From NCBI GenBank assembly GCA_003427395.1, contig BFEA01000004.1, positions 2,709,073 through 2,773,072 on the forward strand: a stretch of 64,000 bases of DNA. The letters are read 5' to 3'. This DNA comes from Chara braunii. Lineage: Eukaryota > Streptophyta > Charophyceae > Charales > Characeae. This document shows positions 33,560 to 44,150 of this stretch, piece by piece. Made by a program: the position numbers and the translations under genes. Position 1 is the stretch's first letter; every line of letters begins with the position of its first letter. The notes under the pieces are model-generated. The model was not told where the DNA came from. It worked only from the letters and a program-made list of their open reading frames with translations, and ran no database searches.

Positions 33560-34430
33560 TTTCTCTTTGTTGGGCATTGACCCCCTGACTAGGTGCCCTG
33601 CCTTTACCATCCTCCTGCCGGTCCAAGCTCCGCCTCGCCGAAATACAAAGGTCGTCCATGGCTACAAGGGGGCCGCATTTTCACGCGCGGAGGTCTTAAT
33701 TAGCCTTTTAGGCTTTGAATCACGTGGTTTAGCAGTCGTGCGTCCTTATTTTAGGTAAGATAGGTCTATAATTATTATATATATATTTTTTACGACCGTA
33801 CATGCGTGCGGCCTTACCAAATATGGGGAGAGACTGGCCACGCTGCCGGTCCTTGTCACCACTTCCAGATGCAGCGACGACAGGTCTTAGGTTCAAAACG
33901 TTTTAGTCTCTCGGTCATAGGGCGGGTCTGAATAAACTTCCAGCAGATAACCAATCTCATCAAGACATGAGCTCGGATTACCTTTTACTAAGTCGGACAT
34001 AATCTGAGGCTTAAAAACACCAGGCAGATACCCTTGTCAGGGTTTCTGCCCCGACATTGTGAAGCAGAAGTGGGCTACCACGAGTGATACTAACACACAA
34101 CCATTGAAGAGGTTAAGGAATCCGTAGACAAGATGTAGGGGTCCGTGTGGCAGCAAGAGCTCTCCCATCTATTTGTGCAATGATTCTCCGCGTGCGGTAC
34201 GAAGAGTTGAGGCAACATTTGATCCGTATACTGCACGGTACCAATTCAAACTTGGGGTCCATGTGCTGATGGAGTAGGCTGTCATAGTGCACAAGCTCAA
34301 CGATACCCTCATGGATTGTAGGTTTTTGTAGTAAATCGTCGGATTCTGAGCCAACCATCAACTTCTTGGTTGTCGGGTGTGGTGGGGCATTCGATGATGT
34401 CTCTTCAGGCACACTCATTATGTGTGCACG
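33560..34430. other. Gene-free stretch
   Basis: No gene was recognised. A short AT run (ATTATTATATATATATTTTTT) lies near 33770. Confidence 0.4.
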
Positions 34431-34433
34431 GGT

Positions 34434-34437
<4 letters not shown>

Positions 34438-34505
<68 letters not shown>

Positions 34506-34513
34506 GAGAGAGC
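34438..34513. repeat. (GA)n microsatellite
   Basis: A GA run of about 75 bp with AAAG interruptions. A TGAT/GATT-type tetranucleotide patch follows at 34672-34712. Confidence 0.95.
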
Positions 34514-34743
34514 GAGAGGATCTTGCTCTACTAGTAGACAACACTTTAGATGCAATGGGACGCTTTCTGGGCGAGATGCTTTGGACGAGTCCGGCATTTA
34601 GAATGTATCGGATCCACAAAGCCTCGAGATCTGTTCTGTAGTGGAATGAGGTCACACACACACACACAATCTAATTGATTGATTGTCTGATCGATTGAAT
34701 GATTGATTGATTTTTTTTTTTACACCCCCTATACCCCGGTCCC

Positions 34744-35102
34744 TGCGTAGCACGGCAAACGTGTTCGCACCCCTTCATGTTCGGGCGAACGTGTTCGCAC
34801 GTTCGTGCGAACAGCTAGCAAACATGTTCGGGCGAACATTTTATTTTTCGTAAAAAAATATAATTTATTTTTTCGGTTTTTGATTTTTAACTCATGAGTG
34901 GTTATAAATTTGAACATGACGCCAAGGCAAAAGTTGCTTGTATTATTACTTTACATAACATATAAGTTTTTCAGATTTTTTTGAGGATTTTATTTTTTTA
35001 TAAATATTTTTTATGTTCGCGTTCGGAGGGTTTTGGGCGCTTGTTCACGTTCGGGTGAACATGTTCGCGTTCGCCTCCGAACACGAACACGGTGCTACGT
35101 TG
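34744..35102. mobile_element. Non-autonomous element with GTAGCAC ends and GTTCG-palindrome subtermini
   Basis: The left end GCGTAGCACGG and the right end CGGTGCTACGT are inverted. Both flanks are filled with GTTCG/CGAAC palindromes (ACGTGTTCGCACGTTCGTGC on the left, ACGTTCGGGTGAACATGTTC on the right). The centre is AT-rich, with CAAGGCAAAAGTTGCTTGTATT, a phrase that recurs in altered form at 40005-40035, 40305-40335 and 41085-41115. There is no coding capacity. Confidence 0.65.
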
Positions 35103-35164
35103 CCCAGTTCGACAAAAAAAAAAAACATTTGCCTTCTTTTATCCATGAACGGTTTGGGGGTGTG

Positions 35165-35380
35165 GTCCGTGGCTCAGTGGTTAGAGCACAAGTTGTCAAT
35201 GGGCATTCTGGTGTGAGGTTATGGGTTCAACACTCGACACTTCTCTTGAGAGACTCCGCAGAGCGTTTACATAACGTACGGTCTATTGCATACCCCCTTG
35301 GGCTAATGCGGATAACCTATTACAGACACTGCCAACACAGCACCCAAGGGATGTCCATGATATTGTATGTTGGGCCTTGA
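35165..35380 (+). repeat. tRNA-derived SINE-like element, copy 1
   Basis: Box A TGGCTCAGTGG (35170-35180, followed by TTAGAGCAC) and box B GGGTTCAACAC (35223-35233) are spaced as in a tRNA-type pol III promoter. The body continues CGTTTACATAACGTACGGTC, TATTGCATACCCCCTTGGG and GGATGTCCATGA. A second copy with boxes and body lies at 36877-37040, so this is a family and not a chance match. The parent tRNA was not identified. Confidence 0.75.
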
Positions 35381-35390
35381 TGTTGCATGG

Positions 35391-35830
35391 GTTGCTTGCC
35401 ACTCTCGGTCTTCAAGTTGGTGGTTCTGGTGATCTCCCCAGTCTGCCATACTACACACAGGTACCGCTAGCGAGATCACGGGTTCGAGTCTGGCTCGGGA
35501 GTTTGGGGGGCTTCTTGTCCAGCTTGGCCTATCATCTCTTCGGAGAACGTTTACATAACGTACGGTCAGTTGCTTACCCCCTTGGGATGATTCGGGTAAG
35601 CTATTACAGACGCTGTTTGTGCACCACCCAGGGGATGTCCATGATGTTGTATGTTCAACTTGGTCCTTGCTACTGCGTGGGTTGCTTGTTGCTCTCGGTC
35701 TTGGTCGTTCTGCTAATCTCCCCAATCTCTCATACTACACATAGGTACCGCTAGCCAGATCACGGGTTCGAGTCTGGCCCTGGACTTTGGGGGTCTTCTT
35801 GTCCAACTTGGCCTGTCATCTCTTCGTATA
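35391..35830 (+). repeat. ~285-bp tandem repeat of SINE-like body, with B boxes
   Basis: Two units start GGGTTGCTTG (35390 and 35680) and each contains CATACTACACA-AGGTACCGCT, ATCACGGGTTCGAGTCTGG (35476-35494 and 35760-35778) and a run ending TCTTGTCCAACTTGGCC or its near match. GGGTTCGAGTCTGG is box-B-like. The first unit also carries the CGTTTACATAACGTACGG body shared with the element at 35165-35380. Confidence 0.75.
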
Positions 35831-36430
35831 CCCTGCATGCCACTGCCTCCATACACTCTATAGACACAATACTATACATTGTCTATGGGCACCTACAACC
35901 ATACAATAGTATATACAACTCATATAAGCATACAACAAGTCCAGGACGACATCTACACATACACACACACAAACTAAATAAATAAATAAATAAATAAATA
36001 AACAAACATATATATATAGAGAGAGAGGCAGGTTGCGGGCAAGTGGAAAGACAAATCCCTATAGGACGAACCTAACTGATGATCGGAATCTGCGGATAGG
36101 TAGGAGACAGTCTACTACCGAGGATAGATCAAGCAAGCATGGGTGCCCTTGGGGGAAAAAAACTAGTTGTTGACCGGGTTCTGGGGGAGGGCTGTCTATA
36201 TTTTGGCAACAGATTAAGGGCGCATAGGGTCGCCCCTCCACTGCGTCAAGGCAGGGTGCCTCCAGGGGGGCGATATAAACCAACATAAAAATATTACCTA
36301 CTCTAGGGGGGTCTATCAAGGGTGTCTGCTCATGTCTTAGACTTTAGTGCAGGGTAGGGATATATGTCGGTTTGACTAGTCCGAGTTTGGCCTAGCCTTG
36401 GATAACTTAGGGGAAGGATGGTAGGATGTG
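35831..36430. other. Gene-free stretch with AT/GA simple repeats
   Basis: Simple repeats AAATAAATAAATAAA (35975-36000) and ATATATATAGAGAGAG (36008-36027). No gene was recognised. Confidence 0.5.
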
Positions 36431-36873
36431 TCCGTGGGCGTCAGCATGCCTTGCCGAGGTGCTTGTGCCACCTCATCAGGTAAGACTCTCTGGCTACTGG
36501 GGCCTGTAGAAAATTGTATGAGCCTGGCGTCCGAAGTTCGCGTACGGCAAGGTACTGCCCAACCTTGGTGCTTATCATTGCTATTCGGTCCAAGTTGCCC
36601 TCGATACTGGTAGGGTGATGGTCCTGAGTGTTGGCCACACTAAGGTACAATAGAAGGGATAGCCCCCTACACTAAGGTAGGATAGTAGGGATGCCCTGTA
36701 TCCCTACTATCCTACCTCAGTGTGACCAACACTCAGGACCATCACCCTACCTGTATCGAGGGCAGCTTGGACTGAACCTTGCCATAACGGGAACGTCTAC
36801 AGGACCCCGTAGTAAGAGTCTTACCCGAAAAGCTGGGACAAGCACCTAGGCAAGGCATGTTGGCGCCTACGGA
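36431..36873. mobile_element. Fold-back element, ~443 bp
   Basis: The outer ends TCCGTGGGCGTCAGCATGCC and GGCATGTTGGCGCCTACGGA are inverted. Inverted landmarks continue inward: TCAGGTAAGACTC / GAGTCTTACCCGA; CCTCGATACTGGTAGGGTGA / TCACCCTACCTGTATCGAGG; GGTCCTGAGTGTTGG / CCAACACTCAGGACC. The centre is TAGGATAGTAGGGAT / ATCCCTACTATCCTA around 36676-36715. Nothing codes. A further copy of the left arm lies at 37138-37320. Confidence 0.85.
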
Positions 36874-37060
36874 CATGTGGCTCAATGGTTAGGACACAAG
36901 TTGTCAATGCGCATTGTGGTGTGAGGTTGCGGGTTGAAAACTTCGCGCCTCCGTGCAACAATACTTACAGTCGTTTACATAATGCATGGTCACTTGCTTA
37001 CTCCCCTGGGTTGATGCATGGTACTATTACAGATGATGATGATATGTGTTTCGAGGATAA
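36871..37060 (+). repeat. tRNA-derived SINE-like element, copy 2
   Basis: Box A TGTGGCTCAATGGTTAGGAC (36876-36895) and box B GCGGGTTGAAAAC (36929-36941) parallel copy 1 at 35165. The body CGTTTACATAATGCATGGTC and TTGCTTACTCCCCTGGG also matches. It starts exactly at the right edge of the fold-back element. Box B has changed (GTTGA for GTTCA), so promoter activity is doubtful. Confidence 0.7.
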
Positions 37061-37137
37061 GTACCCTGCCTTAAAATCAGCTAGGATTGTGGTGGGCGGG
37101 GAGTGAGTTACTAGTTGGTTAACTTAGGGGCTAGTAG

Positions 37138-37320
37138 GAGATTGCTTGGGCCTGGCGTCCAAAGTTCTCGTGCGGTGAGGCTCGATCGGCTCCACTGCTA
37201 CCTGGGCTGGGTCATGGATAGCCCTGGTGCTTGTCACCAATGTTCGGTCCATGTTGCCCTCCATTCTAGTAGGGTAACGGTCATGAGTTCTAGTCACACT
37301 AAGGCACAATAGTAGATGTA
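37138..37320 (+). repeat. Extra copy of the fold-back left arm
   Basis: GGCCTGGCGTCCAAAGTTCT, CGGTCCATGTTGCCCTC, TAGTAGGGTAACGGTCATGAG and CACACTAAGGCACAATAGTAG match 36520-36660 in order. There is no inverted partner to its right. Confidence 0.75.
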
Positions 37321-37373
37321 GGGGGTGCGCTAGTAGTACTTAAGTGAGGATGGGATGAGAGGTAGCCTCGTTC

Positions 37374-38393
37374 CCTTGGGACAACCATGGCCGACCGCTC
37401 CAGGCGATCAATGTGTCTCTAGTAACTGGCCACTACAACACCCTGGGCTTGATTGACGTGAGGATGGGTTGGGAGGTGGCCCCACCCTGTCAAGATGACC
37501 TTTGCCTGCCCGCTGCCAGCAATCACCGTGGGTCTGGTCATTGGCCTGCACAACACCCTGGGATTTACACATAAAAAACAAAAGGACCACCAGCTTCCCG
37601 TGACAATTATCCACCGTCCCCCCATTTTTTCGGTGATTTGAATGACTTAGTTGGATGATGGATGTCTGTCCAAACTTATTTTCGCAGGGGATGACGGGGT
37701 GCCGTTGGGGGGCTGCACTGATGGTGAATGGTGAAACCAGGCCTTAAGGAAAATTTGAAAACCCACCTTCCATTACCCCTCCTATCCCCCCATTTTTTGG
37801 CCTCCGCCCTTGGGATAACCATGGCTGACCGCTCCAGGCGGTCAATGTGTCCCTAGTAACTGGCCTCTACAACACCCTGGGTTTGATTGACGTGAGGATG
37901 GGTTGGGAGGTGGCCCCTCCCTGTCAAGATGACCTTTGCCTGCCCGCTGCCAGCAATCACCGTGGGTCGGGTCATTGGCCTACACAACACCCTGGGATTT
38001 ACTCATTAAAAAAAAAAACCACCAGCTTCTCGTGACAATTATCCACCGTCCCCCCGTTTTTCCGGTCATTTGAATAACTTGGTTGGATGATGGATGTCCG
38101 TCCAAACTTATTTTCTCAGGGAATGACGGGGTGTTGTTGGGGGTTTGCACTGATGGTAAATGGTGCAACTAGACCTTAATGGAAATTTGAAAACCCACCT
38201 TCCATTACCCCTCCTATCCCCCCATTTTTTGGCCTCCGCCCTTGACCGGCCGTTTGAATGACCCCTCGATGGTTGAGGTTCATCTGAACAGATTTTCACG
38301 GGGCATAACGGGGTACTGTTTGGGGGGATGCACTGATGAGGAATGGTGCAACATGACCCTGAGGGAAATTCGAAAACCCACCTTCTGGACAGT
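37374..38393. repeat. 434-bp tandem repeat, two full units and one partial
   Basis: Unit A (37374-37807) and unit B (37808-38241) both run from CCTTGGGA-AACCATGGC to ATTTTTTGGCCTCCGCCC. A partial, more diverged third unit (38242-38393) carries only the end section (GACGGGGT-type, CACTGATG, GAAAACCCACCTTC). Each full unit is itself built from two related ~115-bp halves (ACAACACCCTGGG-TTGATT and ACAACACCCTGGGATTTA), so the array has a higher-order structure. Confidence 0.9.
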
Positions 38394-38789
38394 GAGGTGT
38401 GGTGGAGGGGGGCCTTCTGTTGGAAGGAGGACTTTCAGTTTTTCTCTGACACCTTCGTACAGAACCCCAATTTGACAGTGTTGTGGTGATCCCCGAAAAC
38501 AGGAAAAGCAAGTCCTACAGGGTGTGTCATCAGAGGTATATCCATCACAATGCTTAGGGGCTTGCCACACCATTGTCAAATTAGTGTCAGGAAAAGTTCA
38601 ATAGCCCTCGTTCCCACACCGTCCACGGCGAACTATTGAGGAGGTAGTTTTTTTTTTTAAGAATAAAAAGCAACTTTTCATTTCACAAACAACTTTTGAC
38701 CGTGGTCAGGGAACCTCACAACCTCCCGGATTGCTGGGAACATTACCCAGGTTAACTTTTTTTTTTTTTTTGGGGGGGGGGGGAGGACA

Positions 38790-39120
38790 CAAGCTCCAAT
38801 CTTTATGGGACGCTCGGTCCAGTTTCCAACACATGCTGCTCCCCACGAATAGATTGGAGCTTACCCTGCTTAGCTTACCAGGGTATTGAAGCAGCCCAAG
38901 GATACCCTACTGCAACAACCATAAATTACACTACTGCATGGGCGTGACAAAAGTTGGTCAATTTCTGTACTGGCAGTGAACTCGTCCCCACCACCAATAC
39001 AGGGCTGCCCGCGGGGCCCTCTCCGCAACTTTTGGAGGCCAGAAATGTGGCAAAGGCCATTGATGAAATTATCAACAACAATCCAGCCCCAAAATTTGTG
39101 GTGGTGGGGACGAGCTCATT
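38790..39120. repeat. Dispersed repeat locus B and adjacent inverted repeat
   Basis: 38790-38862 is the inverse of 23190-23258. Further on, AACTCGTCCCCACCACCA (38979) and TGGTGGTGGGGACGAGCT (39098) are inverted, 120 bp apart, bounding a segment with a short open frame of no recognised family. A G run of about 12 follows a T run near 38772. Confidence 0.6.
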
Positions 39121-39369
39121 TCCTACAAGGTTAGGGCTGTGTACTGGGACCAGAGACCCTGGTCTGTCCAGCACTTGTAAACGTTGCCAGAACATTGAAC
39201 ATTTTTTTATGGGATTAGACCTTCCCTATTCATAGAAGGATGATACATATACCGACCATCTGATGCCATTCTACTGCGAAAGTGGAAGTACATTCATCCT
39301 CCTCAAACAACAACTTGTCCAAAATAGACTTTCCATTTATTACTCAGCCAGTGTTCTTTTGTTTTTGTC

Positions 39370-40420
39370 TGGGTAGCACGACGTACGTGTACTCGGGTTG
39401 CGTGTACACATGTACACGTCTTCTTGTACGCCACGCGTACACGCACTCCCATACATAGGAATACGTTAAAAAAAAAAAAATCATCGAAATAATATAAAAA
39501 ATAAATATGTTATACAAAATCATATTTCAATTTTTTTTTGTCCGAGACTCATCTCAAAATTTTGTATCATGCTCGAGTTAAAAATCAAAGACTGAAAGAA
39601 CAAATAAATTGAAATAATTAAAACAAAAAACAAGAAAAAAAAAAAAATGAACCAAAATTTTGTAACAAATATATGTTATTCACAAACATGATACAAACAA
39701 CTTTTGTCTGGGACTCATCCCCGAATTCCCAACCAAACTTGACTAAGAAATAAAAAACTAAGGAAAAACGGGGTACCCGGGCGTACAAAAAAAAAACAAA
39801 AACAAAAAGAATTGCCTTTCTGTGCTCTTCCAGAGGACCCCAAATCCGGGCTCTCATTTTTTTAGAGTTGGCTATCAAGAAGGGGGGGGGGGGGTTACAA
39901 ATTTGTTTTAAAGGGGCGAAGGGGGGTTAGAGGGGGGTGTCTTAGTGTGATTTTGTTATTTTCTTTTTTTTCTCCGATTCGGTGAGGAATTTTGGTGTGA
40001 CCCTCAGCCAAAAGTTATTCGTATTGTAATTATACACAACATATTTTTTTTTCTGGATTTTTTTTTTTTTTTTTTGGGGGGGGGGGGGGGGGAGGCGCTG
40101 CCCGGAACCCTGTCTGGGTGTCATGCCTGGCCGAGCACCCGAGCGTGTATCCGGGCACATGTTGGGTGCCCAGACGCCTAGAAAAACATCCTAAAAAAAA
40201 GGTAATATTATCATAATAATTGAAAAACTATTTAAAAATATATTTTAAAGTGTTCTTTAAGGTTTTTAATGTTTAAATTGAGCTTGGTTTGGAATTAGGG
40301 TATGAATCCAAGGTAAAAGTTGTTTGTCAACATACTTTATTATTTTGAGTTTGTAGGAGTACGCCAGAATACATATGAGTACGCACTGCGTACAGTGCGT
40401 ACAGTGCAGGGTGCTACCCA
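39370..40420. mobile_element. Element (probably nested) with GGGTAGCAC ends and GTAC-palindrome subtermini
   Basis: The left end TGGGTAGCACGACGTAC and the right end GTGCAGGGTGCTACCCA are inverted. Next to each lie GTAC-based palindromes (GTGTACACATGTACACG; TGCGTACAGTGCGTACAGTG). Inside, two or three AT-rich blocks carry the phrase AAAAGTT-TT found in the element at 34744. A GC-rich block at 40088-40165 with GGGCAC/GTGCCC palindromes looks like the end of a nested third element. Confidence 0.55.
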
Positions 40421-41034
40421 AATTTTTGTTTTGTTTTTATGACTTTTACAAGTTGTTCACGAATGTGTCCATTTAGAATTAAACCAAATCAACCCTGCAT
40501 TTTTTTTTTTTTTTTTTTAATCTCATTTTAACAGGTGAACTGTGTGTTTTGCAAGCGCCTTGGGCAGTTGAGGCAAATTCAACTACACTTGGATGAATGG
40601 TACACAATTCTCCAACTCTTCATACCTTGATAAAGCGATTGTAAAACAGAAAAACTCAACAGAATGGCCATGATTTTGAATAACCAGTGATGTAATTGTT
40701 TTTTCGCATATCTGAACCGACTTGCAGGGGTGCACAGACTTCTTGAAGTCCCTTCCACTTAATAAGAGGGATTCCTTTGCGTACTAGGGGCAGGGTGAAA
40801 CCTCGTATGAAACATGCAAGGATTGTAAACTCGTCTGAGACAGGCTGGTAAGGATATGTATACTTGACTATATTGGTGGGCGGTTAATCCCCTCGAGTGA
40901 GGGCAATCAATGTTGCCTATCATCAACCAGTCTATAACTTGCTCCAATCTGAGGATTTCGTGTGAGTTGGACATTAAACCCGGTTTCTGGCAGATGCAGC
41001 TCCCCACCAATAGAGTGTACCCTAGGCTTTCAGA

Positions 41035-41200
41035 GTGACCCGAGACCGCTTGCCCGGTCAGGCTTAAAAAATGTTTGGTAAAGAATTTTGATGTCACCCG
41101 GAGACAAAAGTTATTCAATTTATTTTTTTGCTTAACATAGTTTTTTTTTTTTTTTTTTTTTTTTTTTGGGACCTTCCACGACTCTTCCACAGCGAGGCCG
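41035..41200. repeat. Partial relative of the GTAGCAC-ended elements
   Basis: AAGAATTTTGATGTCACCCG then GAGACAAAAGTTATTCAATT matches GAGGAATTTTGGTGTGACCC then CAGCCAAAAGTTATTCGTATT at 39987-40026. A T run of about 27 (41141-41167) follows, as a T run follows the other copy. No terminal repeat was seen. Confidence 0.5.
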
Positions 41201-41239
41201 GTGAAACAAAGTCACTCGGGCGGCCCAACTGGTAGCCTA

Positions 41240-43425
41240 GAGTGTACCATACTGGAAAGAAATGAGAATAAAATACGCATCCATAATAATCCTAAATTAA
41301 AATGATATAATAAATTTATAAAAAAATCTATCAGCAGAGGAAAAGTTTTTTCGTAATTAATGATCGTCAATACCATAATTTGTTAATATACGATGTAAAT
41401 TAAGATGCTGAAAAAACACACACCAAACATATTTCATTCTTCTCATTCCCACTAACCAGCTGCCGAAAATATTTTAACTATTGAAGAGATGGAAGTTATT
41501 TCATCTACACGTGTACGTACACGAAAACGTGAGTTATACTAAATACTTAGTAAATTATAAACCTCTTCAAGTTTCGTATATCGTTTAGGTTTTCATGAAT
41601 TAGCATTTCGAGGTGCTTTATATGGCATAAATAAGTCTAGTTGGTAGTAGTTCATATATGCATTTGTTATTTATTGTACATAAAAATGCGTATTTATTGT
41701 TGTTATTGAGCTATATTGAGCATGAAAATGCGTATATTGAGCTTGATTGTATAAGAAAATACGTATATGCATTTGTTATTTATTGTATATGCAAAGCATA
41801 ATATAAGCAGACTCAAAAGGCAACCGAAGTTTACGTGCCTTGCAAAAATCCTCACTGTTGTCATTTACTTGGTCTTGATTGCTCTCCAGGAGTTCGTGTA
41901 TTATTTATAGCAATATATGAGATTGTCTGATCAAATGCTTGTCTATTATGGTTATGTCAATAGCAGTGTTGCAGGACACTCAACTACAAAATATGTTAGT
42001 TTAAAGATAATAAGAAAATTATCCTTATCCTCTTTTAAACCATTACGTTGAATGAGTATTCGTCGCGTGTTCAGATGAGTACAAAGGGTGTTTTTCCCTT
42101 CATAAACAAGTTAAAACAACATAAAACTCAACTTTAACTGGCCAACTGTTAATGTCATCAACTTGGTTTTTATCTTCGATAAAAATAGGTTATGGGTGAT
42201 AAATCTACGGGCTTGATTAATTTGTTTGAGTATAAGTGTTCTCTGATATCTATGTATTGAGAGATGATGCATAATCTTCTTGCTCTTGATGTGAGTCTTA
42301 TTCTATGATTAATTCCCAGTTCGTTGTACTTTGCATTCACCCTTAGGATTTTTAACACGTCCCCCTCTTTATTTCGCATAAAAGAGTAGTAAAATTTTGT
42401 ATTATTCTAATTTTATTTTACAAAGGTCAAGTGAGTATAATGGTACTACTCGAACTGTCAAGAAACACCCGTTGAGTTATAGTTAACTTGTTTTCTGATT
42501 CCCGTAATGGTCAATTGAAAAGGAAGTGTTGTCCTCCGAACTAGTTGTTTTATAACCCCAAATGTCTTTATCTTGCTTGATGGGCAAAATTGGGATCTTA
42601 TTAAGGAAGTTATCGTATCTCTTAGTTAATTTTAACTCACTTCTTGATGGGGATTGATAAGTATTTATTCCTATAGTCATCCGGGCGGTTCATCGAAGAG
42701 ACGATCTTGAAAATCTCTGCAAAGTATGAATAATTTACCTGATCTAATCGAATATACCTATACTGAGTACCTCGCCGGGAAACAAAACCCTAAGGCTCCC
42801 TTATAGAGCTACAAAGTCACTTTGAGCGTCTCTTGAGTAAGAGGTCCTTAAAATTTTGCAGAATACATAAAGGAGAGTCAGTCTGACGTGCAACTACTGA
42901 TAATGCAGTGTATTACTCGAGTGGCCACTACATAAAAGTGTTATGTGTAAATAAAGAGATTTCGTAATTGGCAGACTCTTTATGTCGTGAATTGGTGGGG
43001 GGGGGTATCGCCTTTTTTATACCTTGTGTTATATTCGAACTGAAAGACAGTGTCAAAACACGCTTGAGAGACTATGCGAGAATGCAACCCGACGAAAGTT
43101 ACTGCAAGTAATTCCTCACGTAAAATTTTGATTGCATGGTATCTTGGTAACGGTTACCGCAAGCATTTCCCTGCGCCATGTTTGGACTAGGGTTATTGTG
43201 AGCAATACAACAAACTATTTTTCCCAACGAGGATTGTGCGGTGTTTGAGAGAGGAAAATGCGACCGACAAACAATTGTTGAGAACTGCAGACATATAACC
43301 GTATAAACTGGCGGTAAAACCTTGTGAAAAAACTGAGGGTAATTGATTACAATTGATACCAAAACATAACAACACCGCCTACTGGGGCAATTTGGTTGAC
43401 TTGGTCAAAAGGTATGTCTCACCAT
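41240..43425. other. AT-rich gene-free stretch
   Basis: No gene was recognised. GCGTATTTATTG, GCGTATATTGAGC and TACGTATATGCATTTG around 41687-41775 form a faint degenerate repeat. Confidence 0.4.
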
Positions 43426-43429
43426 CAGA

Positions 43430-44150
43430 GATTGACTATGAAGTTGTGACTGAACCATCCAAGTTTCGATATCTTCGACGAAGAATTTTCTCCATGTCAT
43501 ATCCTGCTTCTCTGTTGGAGAAGTTTTGTGCTATGCTTGACTTTCAAATCTTTGGCTTTGGATAAACCTATTTGGAACTCATGGACTTTAGGTGACTCTA
43601 CATCTCTAGGTCATAATCTCAAGAAGTACATAGACGTTGCTCAAGGCAAAAGAGACGCACAATCAAATGAGAGATTGAAGATGAGAACCGAGAGGGAGAG
43701 GGAGGACTCTTGACGCTGACTATGTTTTTTCATCTCTACTTCTTGAGATTATTAGGATTTCTCATCTTTCGTCATTCATCTAGTCTTTGTCTTGAGTCAC
43801 GTCCGTCTTGATCTTGTTTCATTGACATTGTATGATGCTGTGCTCTGTGCTGATCTTGTAATAGTTCTCAAAATTCATAAAATTTGGCAATCATAATGTG
43901 CTGTATATTTTGTTTTAATTTATTATTTGCCTAATCACACTTGTTGTTCCGAATCACAATTAAAGATTCCCAAGGTTTGGGACCGGTGTAGACCACAATT
44001 GAAGGGTCTCGCTCGAAGTCGAACGCATGCAACAGGAATGGATTTGCATTAGTTAGTCAATTATTTAGTACAAAAATTGAACAAAATCTTGCGTGACCAC
44101 CTGTTGCCTTTCTGATTACCGGGATTGGTCTGATTGGAAAAGTGCGACAA
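43430..44150. repeat. ~700-bp direct repeat, left copy (possible LTR)
   Basis: This matches 49672-50368 in the same orientation, with shared landmarks GAAGTTTTGTGCTATGCTTG, GTACATAGACGTTGCTCAAG, CAATCAAATGAGAGA, GAATCACAATTAAAGATTCC, AGACCACAATTGAAGGGTCT and GGTCTGATTGGAAAA. Divergence is considerable. Size, orientation and a spacing of about 6.2 kb suit LTRs of an old retrotransposon, but no TG...CA ends, target duplication or polymerase domain was found. Confidence 0.7.

Noticed and set aside
33192-33758. 188-residue open frame
   Set aside because: It begins inside the antisense U6 fragment and crosses the hairpin cluster. The nucleotide-level structure explains the sequence better than a protein.
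37374-38393. Regularly repeated units considered as a CRISPR array
   Set aside because: The repeats are 434 bp long with no short repeat-spacer pattern. The genome is eukaryotic.
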